This document shows positions 1 to 14,221 of a DNA stretch of 64,000 nt, piece after piece. Location of the stretch: the NCBI GenBank assembly GCA_030068075.1, contig CM057826.1, positions 71,893,312-71,957,311 on the forward strand. The letters run 5' to 3'. Made by a program: the position numbers and the translations under genes. Numbering within the stretch: position 1 is the stretch's first letter; each line of letters begins with the position of its first letter. The notes below the pieces were generated by a model. The model was not told where the DNA came from, searched no databases, and was given only the letters and a program-made list of their open reading frames with translations. This DNA comes from Paguma larvata. Lineage: Eukaryota; Chordata; Mammalia; Carnivora; Viverridae.

Positions 1-411
1 AAATGGAGTCTAATATTTCAATTAAGGGGGAAATGGTTATTGAATTTTCTTACCATCAAATTATGTAATTTTGTTTCTAAATGTTTTAAAGGACAACTAG
101 GCCAAAAAAATATTTCTTTCCTTTCTAAAAATTTTTTATTAACACTGAAATTTCCAGGAGTATGAAACTTACTAATTTTTAAATCCTGGATATTTAAAAC
201 CCTCCCAGAAAAATCCTAAACACATGCAATGTAAGTGGTTTCTTTCCCTCAAATATTGTCAGATATCACAAGCATTTGAAAATTAACTAAAAATTAAAAT
301 ACAGAAGGATTTACTCTGATGTTAAATATAAGGGATTAGATGTCCTCAAAGATAGCTGTTTGTTGCTCTGAATGCGGGTAGGAAAATTTTAATGAAGTAA
401 AGTTTAAAAAC

Positions 412-585
412 CTGTTGCCATGAGCCAAAAATACTGGATGTGAAAGCCAATGATTTGGGGGAGACAGGGGAAGAAGTGATTTGTTCCCCTGATCTGCGTC
501 TTCGACGCCCAGTACCCACACCACTGGTATAATGCAGCCAGGTACCAGTACCCTCTGGGCTAGACACACTCAGGGGGCTCTCTTC
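412..585 (-). CDS. PPIP5K2: PPIP5K2 exon 25 (residues 975-1032)
   Basis: The acceptor is CTTCCAG|GAAGAG and the donor CAACAG|GTTTTT (weak). The 174 nt encode [20 protein letters not shown], a five-arginine patch (R1001-R1005), and [14 protein letters not shown], rich in SP/TS sites. A 28-base T tract (in gene sense) lies just upstream of the acceptor. Further C-terminal exons are outside the window. Confidence 0.92.
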
Positions 586-3500
586 CTGGAAGTGAGAAAG
601 GGGCAAAAAAAAAAAAAAAAAAAAAAAAAAAAGCAGAGCATGCAAAGTTAGATACAACAGAGCCAAATGATCAGAAAGAAAAAAAAATACAGTTCGCATT
701 TGTTTAACAATTTTTAAAAAACCATTAAACAGTAATTTGGGAGCCAAATATTTCAAATATTTGAGAAACTGACAGGAATGGCTTACAAATCTAATTGCAT
801 GTGATAACAATTGTAAGAATTACCTTATTATCTTAAATATGCTAAATATCTATACTGCTTAATAGTCACCCCTCATCTCTTAAAACTGGAAAAATTTAAC
901 AATTTTCTGTCCTAGCAACTTTTAAAATATGAAAGTATTCTGCTTAATTTTATACATGAAAGACTTTTTGTGCTATACTGAGTAACCTTTCAACCCAAAG
1001 CACTAAAGAATCGTGCAAAGGGTAAAGAGATTTCAATGTATGTAAAGTAGAAAGAAAACCTGTCTGCCAGACATATATATTAAAAAAAAAAAAAGAGGTA
1101 AGATGGATTCAAATTGCACTTGTTTCCACTTTCAAGCTATTTATTTGTTTACCCCCTCCAAAGATTATTAATAGAGTTCAGTAGCAAAACATGCAGCAAA
1201 CATTCTTATTTACATGTTTGCATGTTCAGGTTTCAGACAGTGAGGACAGAGTAAAATCTACTTGCACAAAATGAAGAGAATAGTCTTTTTCTCTGTGTGT
1301 CTTTTGGAAGTACAAACTTCTGATATCCATGGAGATGGTGGACGCTGGAAAAAGTCTTCAAGGTTTTACTTGAATAATTTACCTTATGGAAGTAAAAGTT
1401 TAGCATGGCATAGAAATAAACTCTTGAAAGCAACTATTTAAGTACTTATGAGAAAAAGTTTTATAAATGTGTTCTGCATCTTAAGAATCAATAAAGGGCA
1501 GTGATTTTGTTGAAGATTTTATAAATATAAACGTGTTGCAAAATGAAGACTCTCAACACATTTGGCTATGTCAGTATTAATAACCTTTTTGGAGTACAAA
1601 AAGTGATTAATTTGCAGATTGCTTTGTTCAACAACATCAAAATCACTGCTCTCACACAAATGGTAGTTTAGGTTATATTAGTATGTCATTTCCTGATTTT
1701 TTTAAAATTAAAGATACCTGAACATAACTGTTACCATGTTTCTCATTTTTAAATTAAGCTATAATAGAGCATAATCCCAAATTTTACAGTTGTTAGTCAT
1801 CCTCTTTTATAATTAACTTAAAATGTCAGTCATAGAAATCCTCACTAGTATACCATTTTCACTATACAACAATCTATTTTACTGATGGATGTTTTTCCTA
1901 TACATACTTGTCCAACTGGGTCACATACATATTTGAAATCTGAGAATCCTAAAGCACTTATGTTTGTATAATTTGGGGCTATAGAAATGAGCATAATTCT
2001 TTTTTGTCACTGTTTATATCCTGACTCAACAACTGCTAGGTAAGTGTTATACCTAACTCTTGTGATTTGGCATGTTTAATTATCAACAAAAAATATTTTT
2101 CTAATTAAAAGTTTATGGTTATTTCTATCTTACAAGCTTGCTCTCTACTGTTACATAAGCATTTAGAAAACATTTATAAGCACGAATCTCAATCAGTGCT
2201 GGGGAGAATCATCCTACTGAGAATACAGATAACCCAAAATAAAGGTATTTAAAGTATAAAAATATATACAGATGTTAAATATTTACTTAACTAGCTACAA
2301 TCCAACTGTTCAACTTTCCTCTTAAATCTTCTTTTAGTAGTTATTTAAATGTTATTCTATTAGAGAACATAAGAATTAGTTTTATTTAATTGTAGACAAA
2401 GGTAAACTTTCAACTATCTCTTCAAATTTTCAAATTCCTATACTGATTGTTGCAATCAAGCTAACAATTCAGAATTTCTTATCTTTATTATGGTGTCATT
2501 GGAATCAGTTGTTGTTGAAGCATTTCTGGCAATAACTCTCTATTTTCAGGCAAAAATTATTCTCTACTTATTAAATCAGGCTTTTAAAAAAGTTCTTTAT
2601 TAGAATAACCTAAAGTGACAGGACAAAAAAAATAAATCAGCTCTTAGAAAGGTCTTATTTTACCATATCTATTCAACTTGGTTATAGAAACTATACAAAG
2701 AGTTCCAGATTCTTAAAACTCATCTCTTTTTTAATGGCCTCTATATTTTTAAATTATTTTTTAGAAAAATAGGCAAAAATGAAAATCAAAAATAGGTTAG
2801 GTTCCCAAGTTCCATAATTAAAGCTGTATTTTCTTTTCTGGTTTATTAAAATATAGTTAGTTTATTTTGTGAAAACATGCTCTGACATATATACTTACTT
2901 CATTTGTAGCCATCTTCCTAGATCGTGGAAGTGGAGACTTCCTGTGTATATGAATTGGCTCTGATACCATTGGTTTGAACAGTATCACAGCACGGTCAAC
3001 CTCATCTTTTTTAGAAGTATGTGGTTCATCATCATTATCAATTTTAAAAGATCTCCTGCCTTCATTCTGCAGGCAAAGAATACAGCATATAAAATTCAGA
3101 TACATTCTCTTCTGATGAACAAATTCAATCACCAGTTGGTGAAGTCGGTTGAAGTACATATACAAGTTTGTTTATTCAAATTAATCCATACTAACTGAAT
3201 TTTTACAACAGCCTAGTACTATTCTGGGTATCATGAGACACATGACAGAGTACCCCAACTTTAAGAAATACATACACTTCCTGGAGAAACTAGACAGTTA
3301 AATGACAATATAAAAACATCTAAAACAAAGTACTTAAATATTTTTCATCAAATGCCAAGATAAATAAGAAATAATAACAAATGACAGTAATAAAGTACAG
3401 AGATCGGTTTTATTATATAGGAATTGACGTCATCACCACGAACACAAACTAAAACAGCGTTTTAATTTATAAATTTCAGAATATTTATATTCTGTTCTAA

Positions 3501-6021
3501 ATATTCCCAACACATGTGACGAATGCATGCATAAATAATCATGTGATGACTTACTAAATATTTACTAGGTGTATACCATGTGCCAGGACACAGATGAGTA
3601 AGATAAAGTCCCAGAAAAAGATAAACTAATTAAAAAAATTTATATCAAATATCTACTGTCTGTAATAGAATGAGTAAACTGGGGTACAGTCATATGCTAA
3701 AACACTTTTTTTAAAGCAATAACAATGAACGACTAAAACTAAATACAATTATATCAAAGAATCTCACAAACTTAAGACTAGCAAAAAGAAGTCAAGCAGA
3801 AGTACCTAAAAACCCTCATCAAACTAAGGAGTGTAGAAAATGAAGAGGAACTTCTTTAACTGGTTAAGGGATATCTAAAATCTTGACACAGTCATCACAG
3901 TTAATAAATCATTGAAATATTAGTAATATTACTAAATCTACTCAACACTGTACTGGACATTTGTCGCAATTGATAGATATAATCATATATATAGGAAATC
4001 CAAATGACCCCATGGATAAATTATCAGAATGAATAATAGCATGCAGTAAGGATGCTAGTTATAAAATCTTCATATAAAAATGAGTTAGGGGCACCTGGGT
4101 GGCTCAATTGGTTAAGCATCCAACTTCGGCTCGGGTCATGATCTCACAGTTCGTGAGTTCGAGCCCCACATCAGGCTCTGTGCTAACAGCTCAGAGCCTG
4201 GAGCCTGCTTCCAACTCTGTGTCTCCCACTCTCTCTACCCCTCCCTGTTCGGGCTCTGTCTCACGACAGAGTTCGTGCTAAAAAATGAGTTAAAATTCAA
4301 TATGACAATAATGAACAGAAAGTGAAATTTAAATAAACAACTTTTGATAGCATAAAAATACAAAGAATTAGAAATTAATCTGACAAAGATACAACACATT
4401 AAAATAAACCCTTAATTTTATCAGAAAGATACAAAAATAGCTAAATAAATTAAGAGATATACGAACTCCTTGGACTAGAGGATCTAATACTTTGTTATTT
4501 CCCTCAAAGGTGATCTGGAGAAGTTATGTAATCTCAATCAAAATCCCAAAAAGATCTCTTTGCAACATTACTTTTTGCTTTAGCTTGAGAATGTAGAAGT
4601 ATTTAGTATCAACACTTCTATTCAACACCCTACTGGTACAAGCCAGTAGCACTTCATAAAAGCATGCCCAATGGCCAAAAAACATATGAAAAGGTGCTGA
4701 TCCTTACTGGTCATGAGAATAATATTAATTTAAACCATGATAAGATATCACTACATAGCCCTCCAAATGGATACATTAAAAAAAAAAATCATACCAAGGG
4801 CTGACAAGGATTTGGCAGTATCTTTAGAAAACTATTTGACTGTATTCTAAAGTTGAACATATGCATACCCTATGACTTAGCAATTTTACTCCTTGATATC
4901 CAAAAAAAATATGTACATATGTTCACCAAAACGCTTGTACAAGAATGTTCATGAAAGCACTCATCGTCATAGCTTGAACTGGAAACAAATAAATGATCAA
5001 AGTGGAATAGATGAACACATTGCACTACATTTATTTCTATTTATTGTTGCCATGTAATCCTGTATGACAACAGAAAGAACAGAATGGATGAATATCATAA
5101 ATATAATGAAAGAAAACCCACCCCACACCCCCAAAAAAGCATGTATTTTGTGATGTCATTTGTAAAAAGTTCAAAAATAGGCATAATTAAAACACAGTGC
5201 TAAAGGTCTAGATAGGTATCTTTGGGGAGAAGACAGGGAGACAGGGAGTGATAGGGAGGACCTTCTGGAATGATGATATTATTCTATCTATAACCTGGCT
5301 GGCTGTTTTTTAATTGTGTTCATTTTGCAATACATCATTAAGCTATACACTTATGATTTATCAATATGAATTATAATTTAGTAAAAAGTTTTAAATTGAA
5401 TATTTAACTTTGTAAGATTACTGTAAGGATTAAAATACAGCAATTTGTGCCAAATGCTTATGAGCACAATGTTTACCACGCAATAGTACTCAAGTAATAC
5501 AACAACCAAAACCCAAACCAAAACTATAGTCGAGCATTCTAAATAATGGTCTTAAAAATACAAAACATCTAAGGACCTTGGGTTGGCTAGGTTGGTTAAG
5601 TTTCAGACTTTGGCTTAGATCATGATCTCGTGGCTTAGGAGTTCGAGACCCGCATCGGGTTCTGTGTTGACACGTTTGGAGCCTGCTTGGATTCTGTGTC
5701 TCCCTCTCTCTCTGCCTCTACTCATCCTGAGCTCTGTCTCTGTATCTCTCTCTCTCAAAAATGAATAAACATCAAAAAATTTAAAAAAATACAAAAAATC
5801 TAAATAAAACATAAAATTGTAGTATGCTTAGTAATGTTGTCCCCGCAGGGTGCCTGCATGGCTCAGTTGGTTAAGCGTCTGACTCCTGAATTCGGCTCAG
5901 CTCATGATTTCACAGTTCGTAAGATCAAGCCCTGCCTCAGGCTCTGTGCTGACAGTGCAGAGTCTGCTTCGGATTCTCTCTCTCCTTCCCTTGTTCACAC
6001 TTTCTCTCAAAAGAAATAACT

Positions 6022-6058
<37 letters not shown>

Positions 6059-9000
6059 AACGTCTCCCTAATTCATATCATACGTAAAGAAATTCATATC
6101 ATCTTGCTACTTAGTAGCTGGGATAAGAATAGACTTATATAAGAGGAAATTCTTAAAGAAAACCTCATGAAAATTTAGAAATACAGTAACCAAGCATTGA
6201 GAATTTCATCTTTATTACCTCTCTTGAAGCTGGTCTATATCCATAGCCAGATGGTAAATTTTTGTCTTCTTCGCATCCTTTAGCTCCGGGACTAAAATGT
6301 AATTCAACATGAAAGCGTTCCTCTGAGGAAAGATCCTAAAAAATATTATAGAACATTTTTAAAATGAAAAACTTCAGGCTATTTATTTATCTCTGGTAAT
6401 AAATCAAGAACTCTTGTTACCTTGTTAGGATCCTCATAAAGCATGATAACAATCTGAGTCATGTAATTGAGTTCATTGACAACATTTAAGTAATCCATAG
6501 CCCGTTTCCACTGTTCATCCTTCGATTCCTAAACGAAAGGTATATGGTAAGCATTTTCTCATATTGCGTTACTTGAAAGTCACTTTATTTTCATCATGGT
6601 AGTTATTTCATATTGAGTGATACCATGTAAATAAGTTAAATAAGTATATGCTCAACCTTTCAAAATAACTCCACTATATTTAAGTCTCTATATATTACTA
6701 TGCTTAGGTAAATTACTTTAAAAATCTCTTACCAGCATTCTTAGAAAGTCTACTAGTAACTTTTTTAATAGCTTCTAGAAAGTAAAAATTAAAATTCTCA
6801 TGAAATATAAACCTACAACTGAATCTGAGGGTATGAAGCAGTGAGTTGTTAACCTTAAGTTCCAAAGTACCTAATGAAGTATCATGCTTCATAAACTGAA
6901 TACCATCCTATAAGAATAGAGCTATTTTTCCACCATCCTATAGTCCATGTATGTAATACATGCCTACCAGTACATACGCCTTGTTACACTGCAGTAGTAT
7001 TTAAAATAATCAGGAGGCAGCATATGTAGGTTCCATTAATCTTACCATCTCTTTCATCACTCCTCCACCTTCATTTACATAATCATTGGTTTTAAACATC
7101 TAATCAGAAAGCATCAAAACTGAAAGGGATCCTAGAGAACATGTACTACAAATATTCAAGGTAGAAAATTCTATCCGAAAAGGTTAAACTACTCAAGGTA
7201 CAAAGTCTACAGTCAATAGTCAACAGAGTCCACACACAGAAAACTTTATTTCTTATGTCATAAATTTTAGAAAAAAATGCATACAACAATTCTTTGCATA
7301 CAGTAAGAGTTTTCAATATTTTGCACTTCAGCATAAAATGTGCATTGTTTTAAAAAATGAATTTGATATATAAAAGCCCACATATATAACACCACATGAT
7401 GACGGCTTATTAAAAAAAAATAGCATGTATTTCCTTTTCAAATTTAGACACTAAACATGCCAGAGGAAGTGTGCCCCTTTTGAAGTTTCTGGAAGAGTAA
7501 AGTTAAATATACATCGTGTAATTTGTATTCTTCCATGTGTGCTTAACATCATTTCAACCAATGGCTATCCCATACTTCTAGATGCTGTAACGCCAAGCCA
7601 TCAAAGCTGGTTTTTCAAATTTTTTTTTTAACGTTTAAAACATAGAAACAGAGCGTGAGCAGGGGAAGGGCAGAGAGAGAGAGAGGGAGACACAAAATTT
7701 GAAGCAGGCTTCAGGCTCCGAACCGGCAGCACAGAGCCTGACGTGGGGCCCGAACTCACAGACCGTGAGATCGTGACCTGAGCCGAAGTTGGCCACTTGA
7801 CTGACTACAAAGCTGCTACTCTTAACTCAAGCAATACTCCAGAGAAAAAAATTGCATCTGTGTGTGTTTGCGAGTGTATCTGGGGAAGGGATATGTGCAA
7901 AGATATATACATTTTTTCAGAATTATGAAAAATGTAAGTTAATATAACATTTCTGAGTTACACTAGATGAGAATTACTATAAATGATGGGTTTAAATACT
8001 AAAAATTTTCAGTATATTATGAATAAGAACACCATCTACTAGTATCTAATTCGATGTTGTAGTTACAGGTTCTACTAGGGCTGCGCTAACTTAAATAATA
8101 TTTAGTAGCATTTATTTATATATTTATATATACTTAATAATATATATACTATATATTTACATACATAGCATATATTCAGTAACTTCTCGAATAGAGTTAA
8201 CATGCAAGAATCCATAAAAACCTTTTTTTTTTTAATTAAGGCTCATTCAATCTATTCCCTGAAATCTTGTTTATAATCTTGTTTCCTTAACAAGCACCTT
8301 TAAAAAATCTATTATGGAGAGCTAGATTTTACCAAGTTCACACTGAAAAATCAAAGATTTCAACTGGGAAGAGAATGAATGAGGTTTTAAGTACACTAGT
8401 TACAAAGTCTTATAAAGATAATATGAGCTGGAACAATGATTTATAGTTCAAATAAATTTTTTTAATTAGCAAATGGGACATCATATTGATATTATAGACT
8501 TAACATGTACTTATTAATGTGAAAAATACTTTTTTTTTTTGAAATCCTGGAGGCAGATTTTTTAAAGAATGGTGTTGTTCAGCTTCTGTTTTACAAATGC
8601 ACCTGGATGTGAGATACACTCAACAAGCCCTAGTTGTACTGCCACCACCCTGGTCCAAATTATATCTTTTTTTAGATCACTGCCGTAGCTTCCTAACTGA
8701 TTTCTTCATATCTACTCCAGTCTATCTGCCGTCTATACAGCAACCAAAGCCATTCACTTCCCTGGTTAAAAATGGCTTCCTAATCCCCTGAGGATTTCCA
8801 AGGCACTGGCCCTTCAACCATACTTGTTGCCATTTTCTCCACTGCTCACTATTATGCTCCATAGCCTTGTTCTATTGGTTCCTATATCCTCCATGCTTCT
8901 TCCACTAAGTAAATGTAAGAAAGTCAAAAAGGAACCATGTAAGAGACATAGTTCTCACCCCGCAAAACAATTGCATATTAATACTGGATATGTGAATTCT

Positions 9001-12000
9001 TAACTTGCTAATTAAAGGTCATTTTTTTTCAACTATTTCATTTATTAAAGCTCCACTAATGCACATATGTATATAAGGGATGTCACTTGGCTACTCCTTA
9101 ATAGGACCAGCAAGAAACCAAAACAAGAGGGAAGAGCATATGAATTAGAAAACTTGATTAGAACAGAACACTGAAATAACTTTACACTTACTTTGATATT
9201 AGCTATTCATCAAAGCTAATAATAAAATTAAGAATTAAGAGACATAAAAACAAATTTTCATTATACATCTAATTGCCCTTTACTAAAAAGGGAAAACAAG
9301 ACTGAATTTTCTTTTAAGGACCACTTTGTTAACAGATATGTACAGATGTGCACATCAATATATATACCAATGTCAAATCTGTGATGTAATAGGATAAGAA
9401 AATTAGAGGAAAATTCTTATTTGTTGCTATTGTACAGATGGATAAAAATATTTTTGATATATAACAGAGTGACATTGTATTCTGGATAATCTGTGGTTTG
9501 GGTGTATTGAGAAATAAAGAATATATTAAAATTTCTAAGTCTCTTTGGTACATTACCACTTCCATTGCCAATCCCTACAACGTCATTTTCTTTATTTTTT
9601 CAAATGCAAAATCTCTGGGAATCTTATTACCAGCCACTACTTTACTGTCATCAATATGTTGGCTTCCTAACTCTATAACTTTAACTCAGACCTGTGTCCT
9701 CACATATGAAGATACTCAACCTGTCTAAAACTAAACTTATTACTTTTCTTCTAAGACCTGATCTTCTCCCCAGGGGTTATCTTTATCAGTGAATGGTAAG
9801 ACCGTTTACCAACTTACCCATATTCGAGATATGGGAATCTTTCTGGATTCTCTTTTCTTTCTCACCCTTCATACCTGTGAGCACTGGAAGGGTCTCAAGG
9901 AGAGTGTTAGTGAAAGCCTAATGGGCCATGAAAAGGTTGCTGGTGAGGGTTTATACAAAGAAAAATGTTACTGGAAGATAGAAAAAAAAGAACTCTTGCT
10001 ATGTTGTAGCATCAAGTGTAAAAACAATAGCCTGTAGACAGCGGAAAACAAAAAGTGTATCTAATGACCTAGCTATAGAGATTTCTAGGAAAAGTACTGA
10101 ACATGTCACCAAGATTCTTCTCATTGTCCGTGATAAACTATGAGACAGCTAAGCTGAAGAGAAACTGTCAATTATATACAGAAGTCAAGACTTGCAGAAA
10201 ATAAATCTTTCTCATTCCAAGCCTTTTATGGACCAAACAATGGTATAATTAAAAGGTGGCTTTCAGGAAGAAAGGATACACAGGAATATGCCATGAAAAC
10301 GATGTGCAAAAACACTTGTTAAGACCTCAGATCTTAAAGAGTCAGAAAGAAGACTTTCTCAGGATCTTAGGAATATGTTTTTCAAATGCTTAGTATTAAG
10401 CAATAAGGATTGCTGAGTGCCATCCCTTAATAACCATAGAGGGAACCCAAGGTAGGAAAGGGCTTAACCTTAAGAGATCTTTGGGTATGATTTATTTAAT
10501 ACAGTATATTATAAATTACTTCAGTATGACAGAACACTAATTAAAGAATTGGCAACATGTACCTAGGTAGATTTCAAAATTGCTATGACCAGTGACTACG
10601 GTATACCCTCTCTTGAAAAGTTTATCTACAGCAGTTATCTTTTTTTTTTTTAATTATTTATTTTTGAGAGACACAGAGATACAGAGCATCTGTAGGGGGT
10701 AGGGACAGAGAGAGAGAGAGGGAAACAGAATCTAAAGCAGGCTCCAGGCTCTAAGCAGGCTCAGCACAGCGCCTGACGAGGGGCTCGAACTCACAAAACC
10801 ATGAGATCATGATCTGAGCCGAAGTCAGATGCTTATCTGACTGAGCCACCAGGTGCCCCTCTACAGCAGTTATCTTATGCCTAACCCACCACTGTATAAT
10901 GGGTACTTGAAGGACAGATACTTGGTCTCTTCAGTGCATAGGTCTTTGAATTAAGATATATGCTCTTGTGTACTCAAGGAGTTGTGTCCAAGGACTCCCA
11001 TCTACATCTAGACTTGACTTAGATGAATAAAACTGAGATGTCAAGTTTATGATTAAATAGGATAGGATGGGTAGTATTGGATAAGAGGTTAAGTGAATTT
11101 TGCATATGGGAGAAATACGGACTATGTGGCCAACAGACATATTCTCATCTTACAATTTGACAGTGACACTCCACTCATGTAGTAACATGGATCTATCTAT
11201 CCATCTCGTGAACCTGGATGAACCTCTGTGACTGCATCCATCAATATAGCTCAGGAGAAGTGATGTTATGTGACTTCATAAGTTAGGTCCTAAAAATGTC
11301 TTGCACTTGTACCTTGTTCCATTATAAAACTCAATCTTGGAACTCAGCTACCATGTTTGGAGGACGCAGGTCACATGAAGAGGCCAGAGGTAAGGATTCT
11401 GGTCAACCACCCCAGCTTAGGTCCTAGCTGATAGACAGCATCAAGCACCAGACATGAGGAAAGCTGTAGATGATTCAAGCACCAGCCACTGTCTAACTGC
11501 AACCTCATGAGAGACCCAAAGTCAAACTGCCTAAGTATATCAGAGCCAGTCCTTTAAAATGTGAGGTAGAAATGACTGTGGTTGTTTTAAGCTAAACTTT
11601 GGTATGATTCGTTACTAACAGTAGATGAGAGGCACAATATCCAAACAAACACCAAGTTCTTTCTAACCCCTAAATAACTCAAATTCATCGGCTTCTCTTT
11701 ATCTTATTACCACCAGTCTATAACGTCACCTAAAATATTTTGTATTATTGTTTGCCTAAATTAAACCTTCTCCAAAGGGAAGAGAACACGTCTTTATCCC
11801 CAACATTTATCACAGTGCTTGGTATATAGCAGACCCTTGACCAATGACGGCAAATGATCAATGTAAAGACTGCTGTTAGTGACTTCATTACGAATTCAAA
11901 GAACCATATTTGTTAAGTAGATTGGAATAACGTATTCTACTTACATTGCATAATGCACCATAGCGAAGAATAGATAGCAAAGAATGCACGTGACTTTCAC

Positions 12001-14190
12001 TGGTAAAATATAACCTGGTACGGACGTGACGTTCAGGAGACAGAACACCTCTGGAATACCTGAAGTCAGAAGCAGACAGGGTTAGAATATAACCATATAG
12101 TCAAAACTCATTAAGTACTGAAATTATTCTGTAAAATGGAATTTAATCTTACTAGAAGTAAAAGACCTCAGTAAGTAAATCTAATACTCTTCCAACCACA
12201 ATGGAGGAGTTACCTTAGTAGATATTCCTCTAACATGAAGATTAACTAGAACTAACTGGGAAGTCGGATATTAGTAAAAAAAACAAAACAAAACAAAAAA
12301 ACAGTTAACATTAGTCAAATTCACTGTAAACAGGTCATCTTAGCTCCTCTATTAGCAATGACAAACATCACAGCCCTAAGGAAGTTCAGACATTAATGCT
12401 GCTGAATGGGGTATACACTGATGATCGATCCCATGTGAATAATGACACATACTACCCTTCCCTCTTCACCTCAGTTTTTCCTCAATTTGGAGCCTTAAAG
12501 AACCTTGGTTGGAAGTTAACTGTTAGGAAGACCTCGGTGATCCTCATTTCCAAAGTGCACTAAGTGACACATTCCTGATTTCTTCTTAGGAACATTAGAT
12601 TTGAAGTATGCAAAAACAGATGCCTACAGATTTAAGTACCAGTACAGTCTCTTACACAGGATGGAGTTTATTTACAGTGTCATCATCTTGTGTCCTCTGA
12701 AGGTCTGAGCGAATTTTTCTAACTAGAGGAGTACAGTAGCCTTTGGCAATCTCCAGTTTTTCAGCTTTAGTTATACCATATTCCTGAGCAGAAAATACAT
12801 GATATTAGAAAAAGAGTATAATGACAAAGCACTCTAACAAATGCACTGCTAAATTAAAACTCTAGTACAAGACAAAATATTTTTATTAAGTTTTTATTTT
12901 AACATTACATAATTCCTATTTTAGATTTTTTGTACCTGCAAGGATACTATTCCTACAACTATTAAGTATAATGGGAAATTGTTTTAGTAGAACTGAAAAA
13001 GCAAGTGATTTCTGAAGAGGGGAGGATGAAGGGATGAATGTAATCTTTATGGACAGTAGTTCAACTCAATCATAAAATTTTAAATGAAGAAATAAACTGA
13101 AAAGAAAGGATTAAGGACACAAACACTAAATAAAGCACAAAGTAACAGTCAATAACCCTGTGAAAAGAAATACAAGCGAAACCATGAGATTTGGTTTATC
13201 TCAATGTCCAAAATGAAAAATGCTAAAAAAATTTTTTTAATTTATACTGCTTCTCAATTCTTTTTTTTTTTAATTTTATAATAGTTTATTTTCAAATTGG
13301 TTTACATATAACACCCAGTGTTCATCCCAACAGGTGCCCTTTTTAACGCCCATCACCTCCTCTCCCCCCTCCCTCATCCTCCTCACCCTCAGTTTTTTCT
13401 TAGTCTGAGAGTCTCTTATGTTTTATCTCCTTCCCTCTCTGTGTCTTTTTTTCCTTTCCCCTCTTCCCCTCCCCCTGGTTTTTGTTAAGTCTCACAAAGT
13501 CCACCTATTCGTGGAAACATATGGTATCTGTCTTTTTCTGACTGACTTATTTCACTTAACATAATACCCTCCAGTTCCATCCATGTTGCTACACATGGCC
13601 AGATTTCATTTTAAAACCTTTGGCTAATACTTTTAAAGACTTACCTAGTGGTGAGCAAAAAATGTCACGAAATAGTCAAATTTAATGATGTCTATGATAA
13701 TTAAGAGTTAATTAAATTTATAATGAATTATGAAATACAGTGTTGAGAAAACATAATCATAGTAATTGTAATAAAAGTTAGACTTCAAAGAGGTAGACTT
13801 GAAACTGACCTGATGTGTGAAGAGAAAAAGCTGTGCTATCTGTATAGATGGAAAGAGAGATAAAGCAGAAAGTGGAGTGGGAGGGACAGAAACAGAAAGG
13901 AGAGAATAGAGAAGGAGGAATGAAACAGGCATACTCTTTCTCTCCAAGTTCATTCAGGATATCTGAATTTAAAGGCTACTTCCTTCTATCAGGAACTTTC
14001 CAGATAGCAAAAATTCTGTATGGATAACAGATCTGAAAACTGCCTAATAAAGAAGAGGTTGATTGATTACAGATGGAAGGCCTATGAAAATAGAACTTCT
14101 TGGTGTCATTTATCTTAAAGTAAAGCTTGGTTGGTTCGATAATCTTGCCAACATAGATGACTGTGAATTGGATATGCAAAAGATATGTAC

Positions 14191-14221
<31 letters not shown>

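Noticed and set aside
4099..4281. Recurring MAQLVKRPTS-type frames at many sites
   Set aside because: They are translations of the carnivore SINE head and body (also at 21574, 25739, 26222, 27216, 56519 and 63299).
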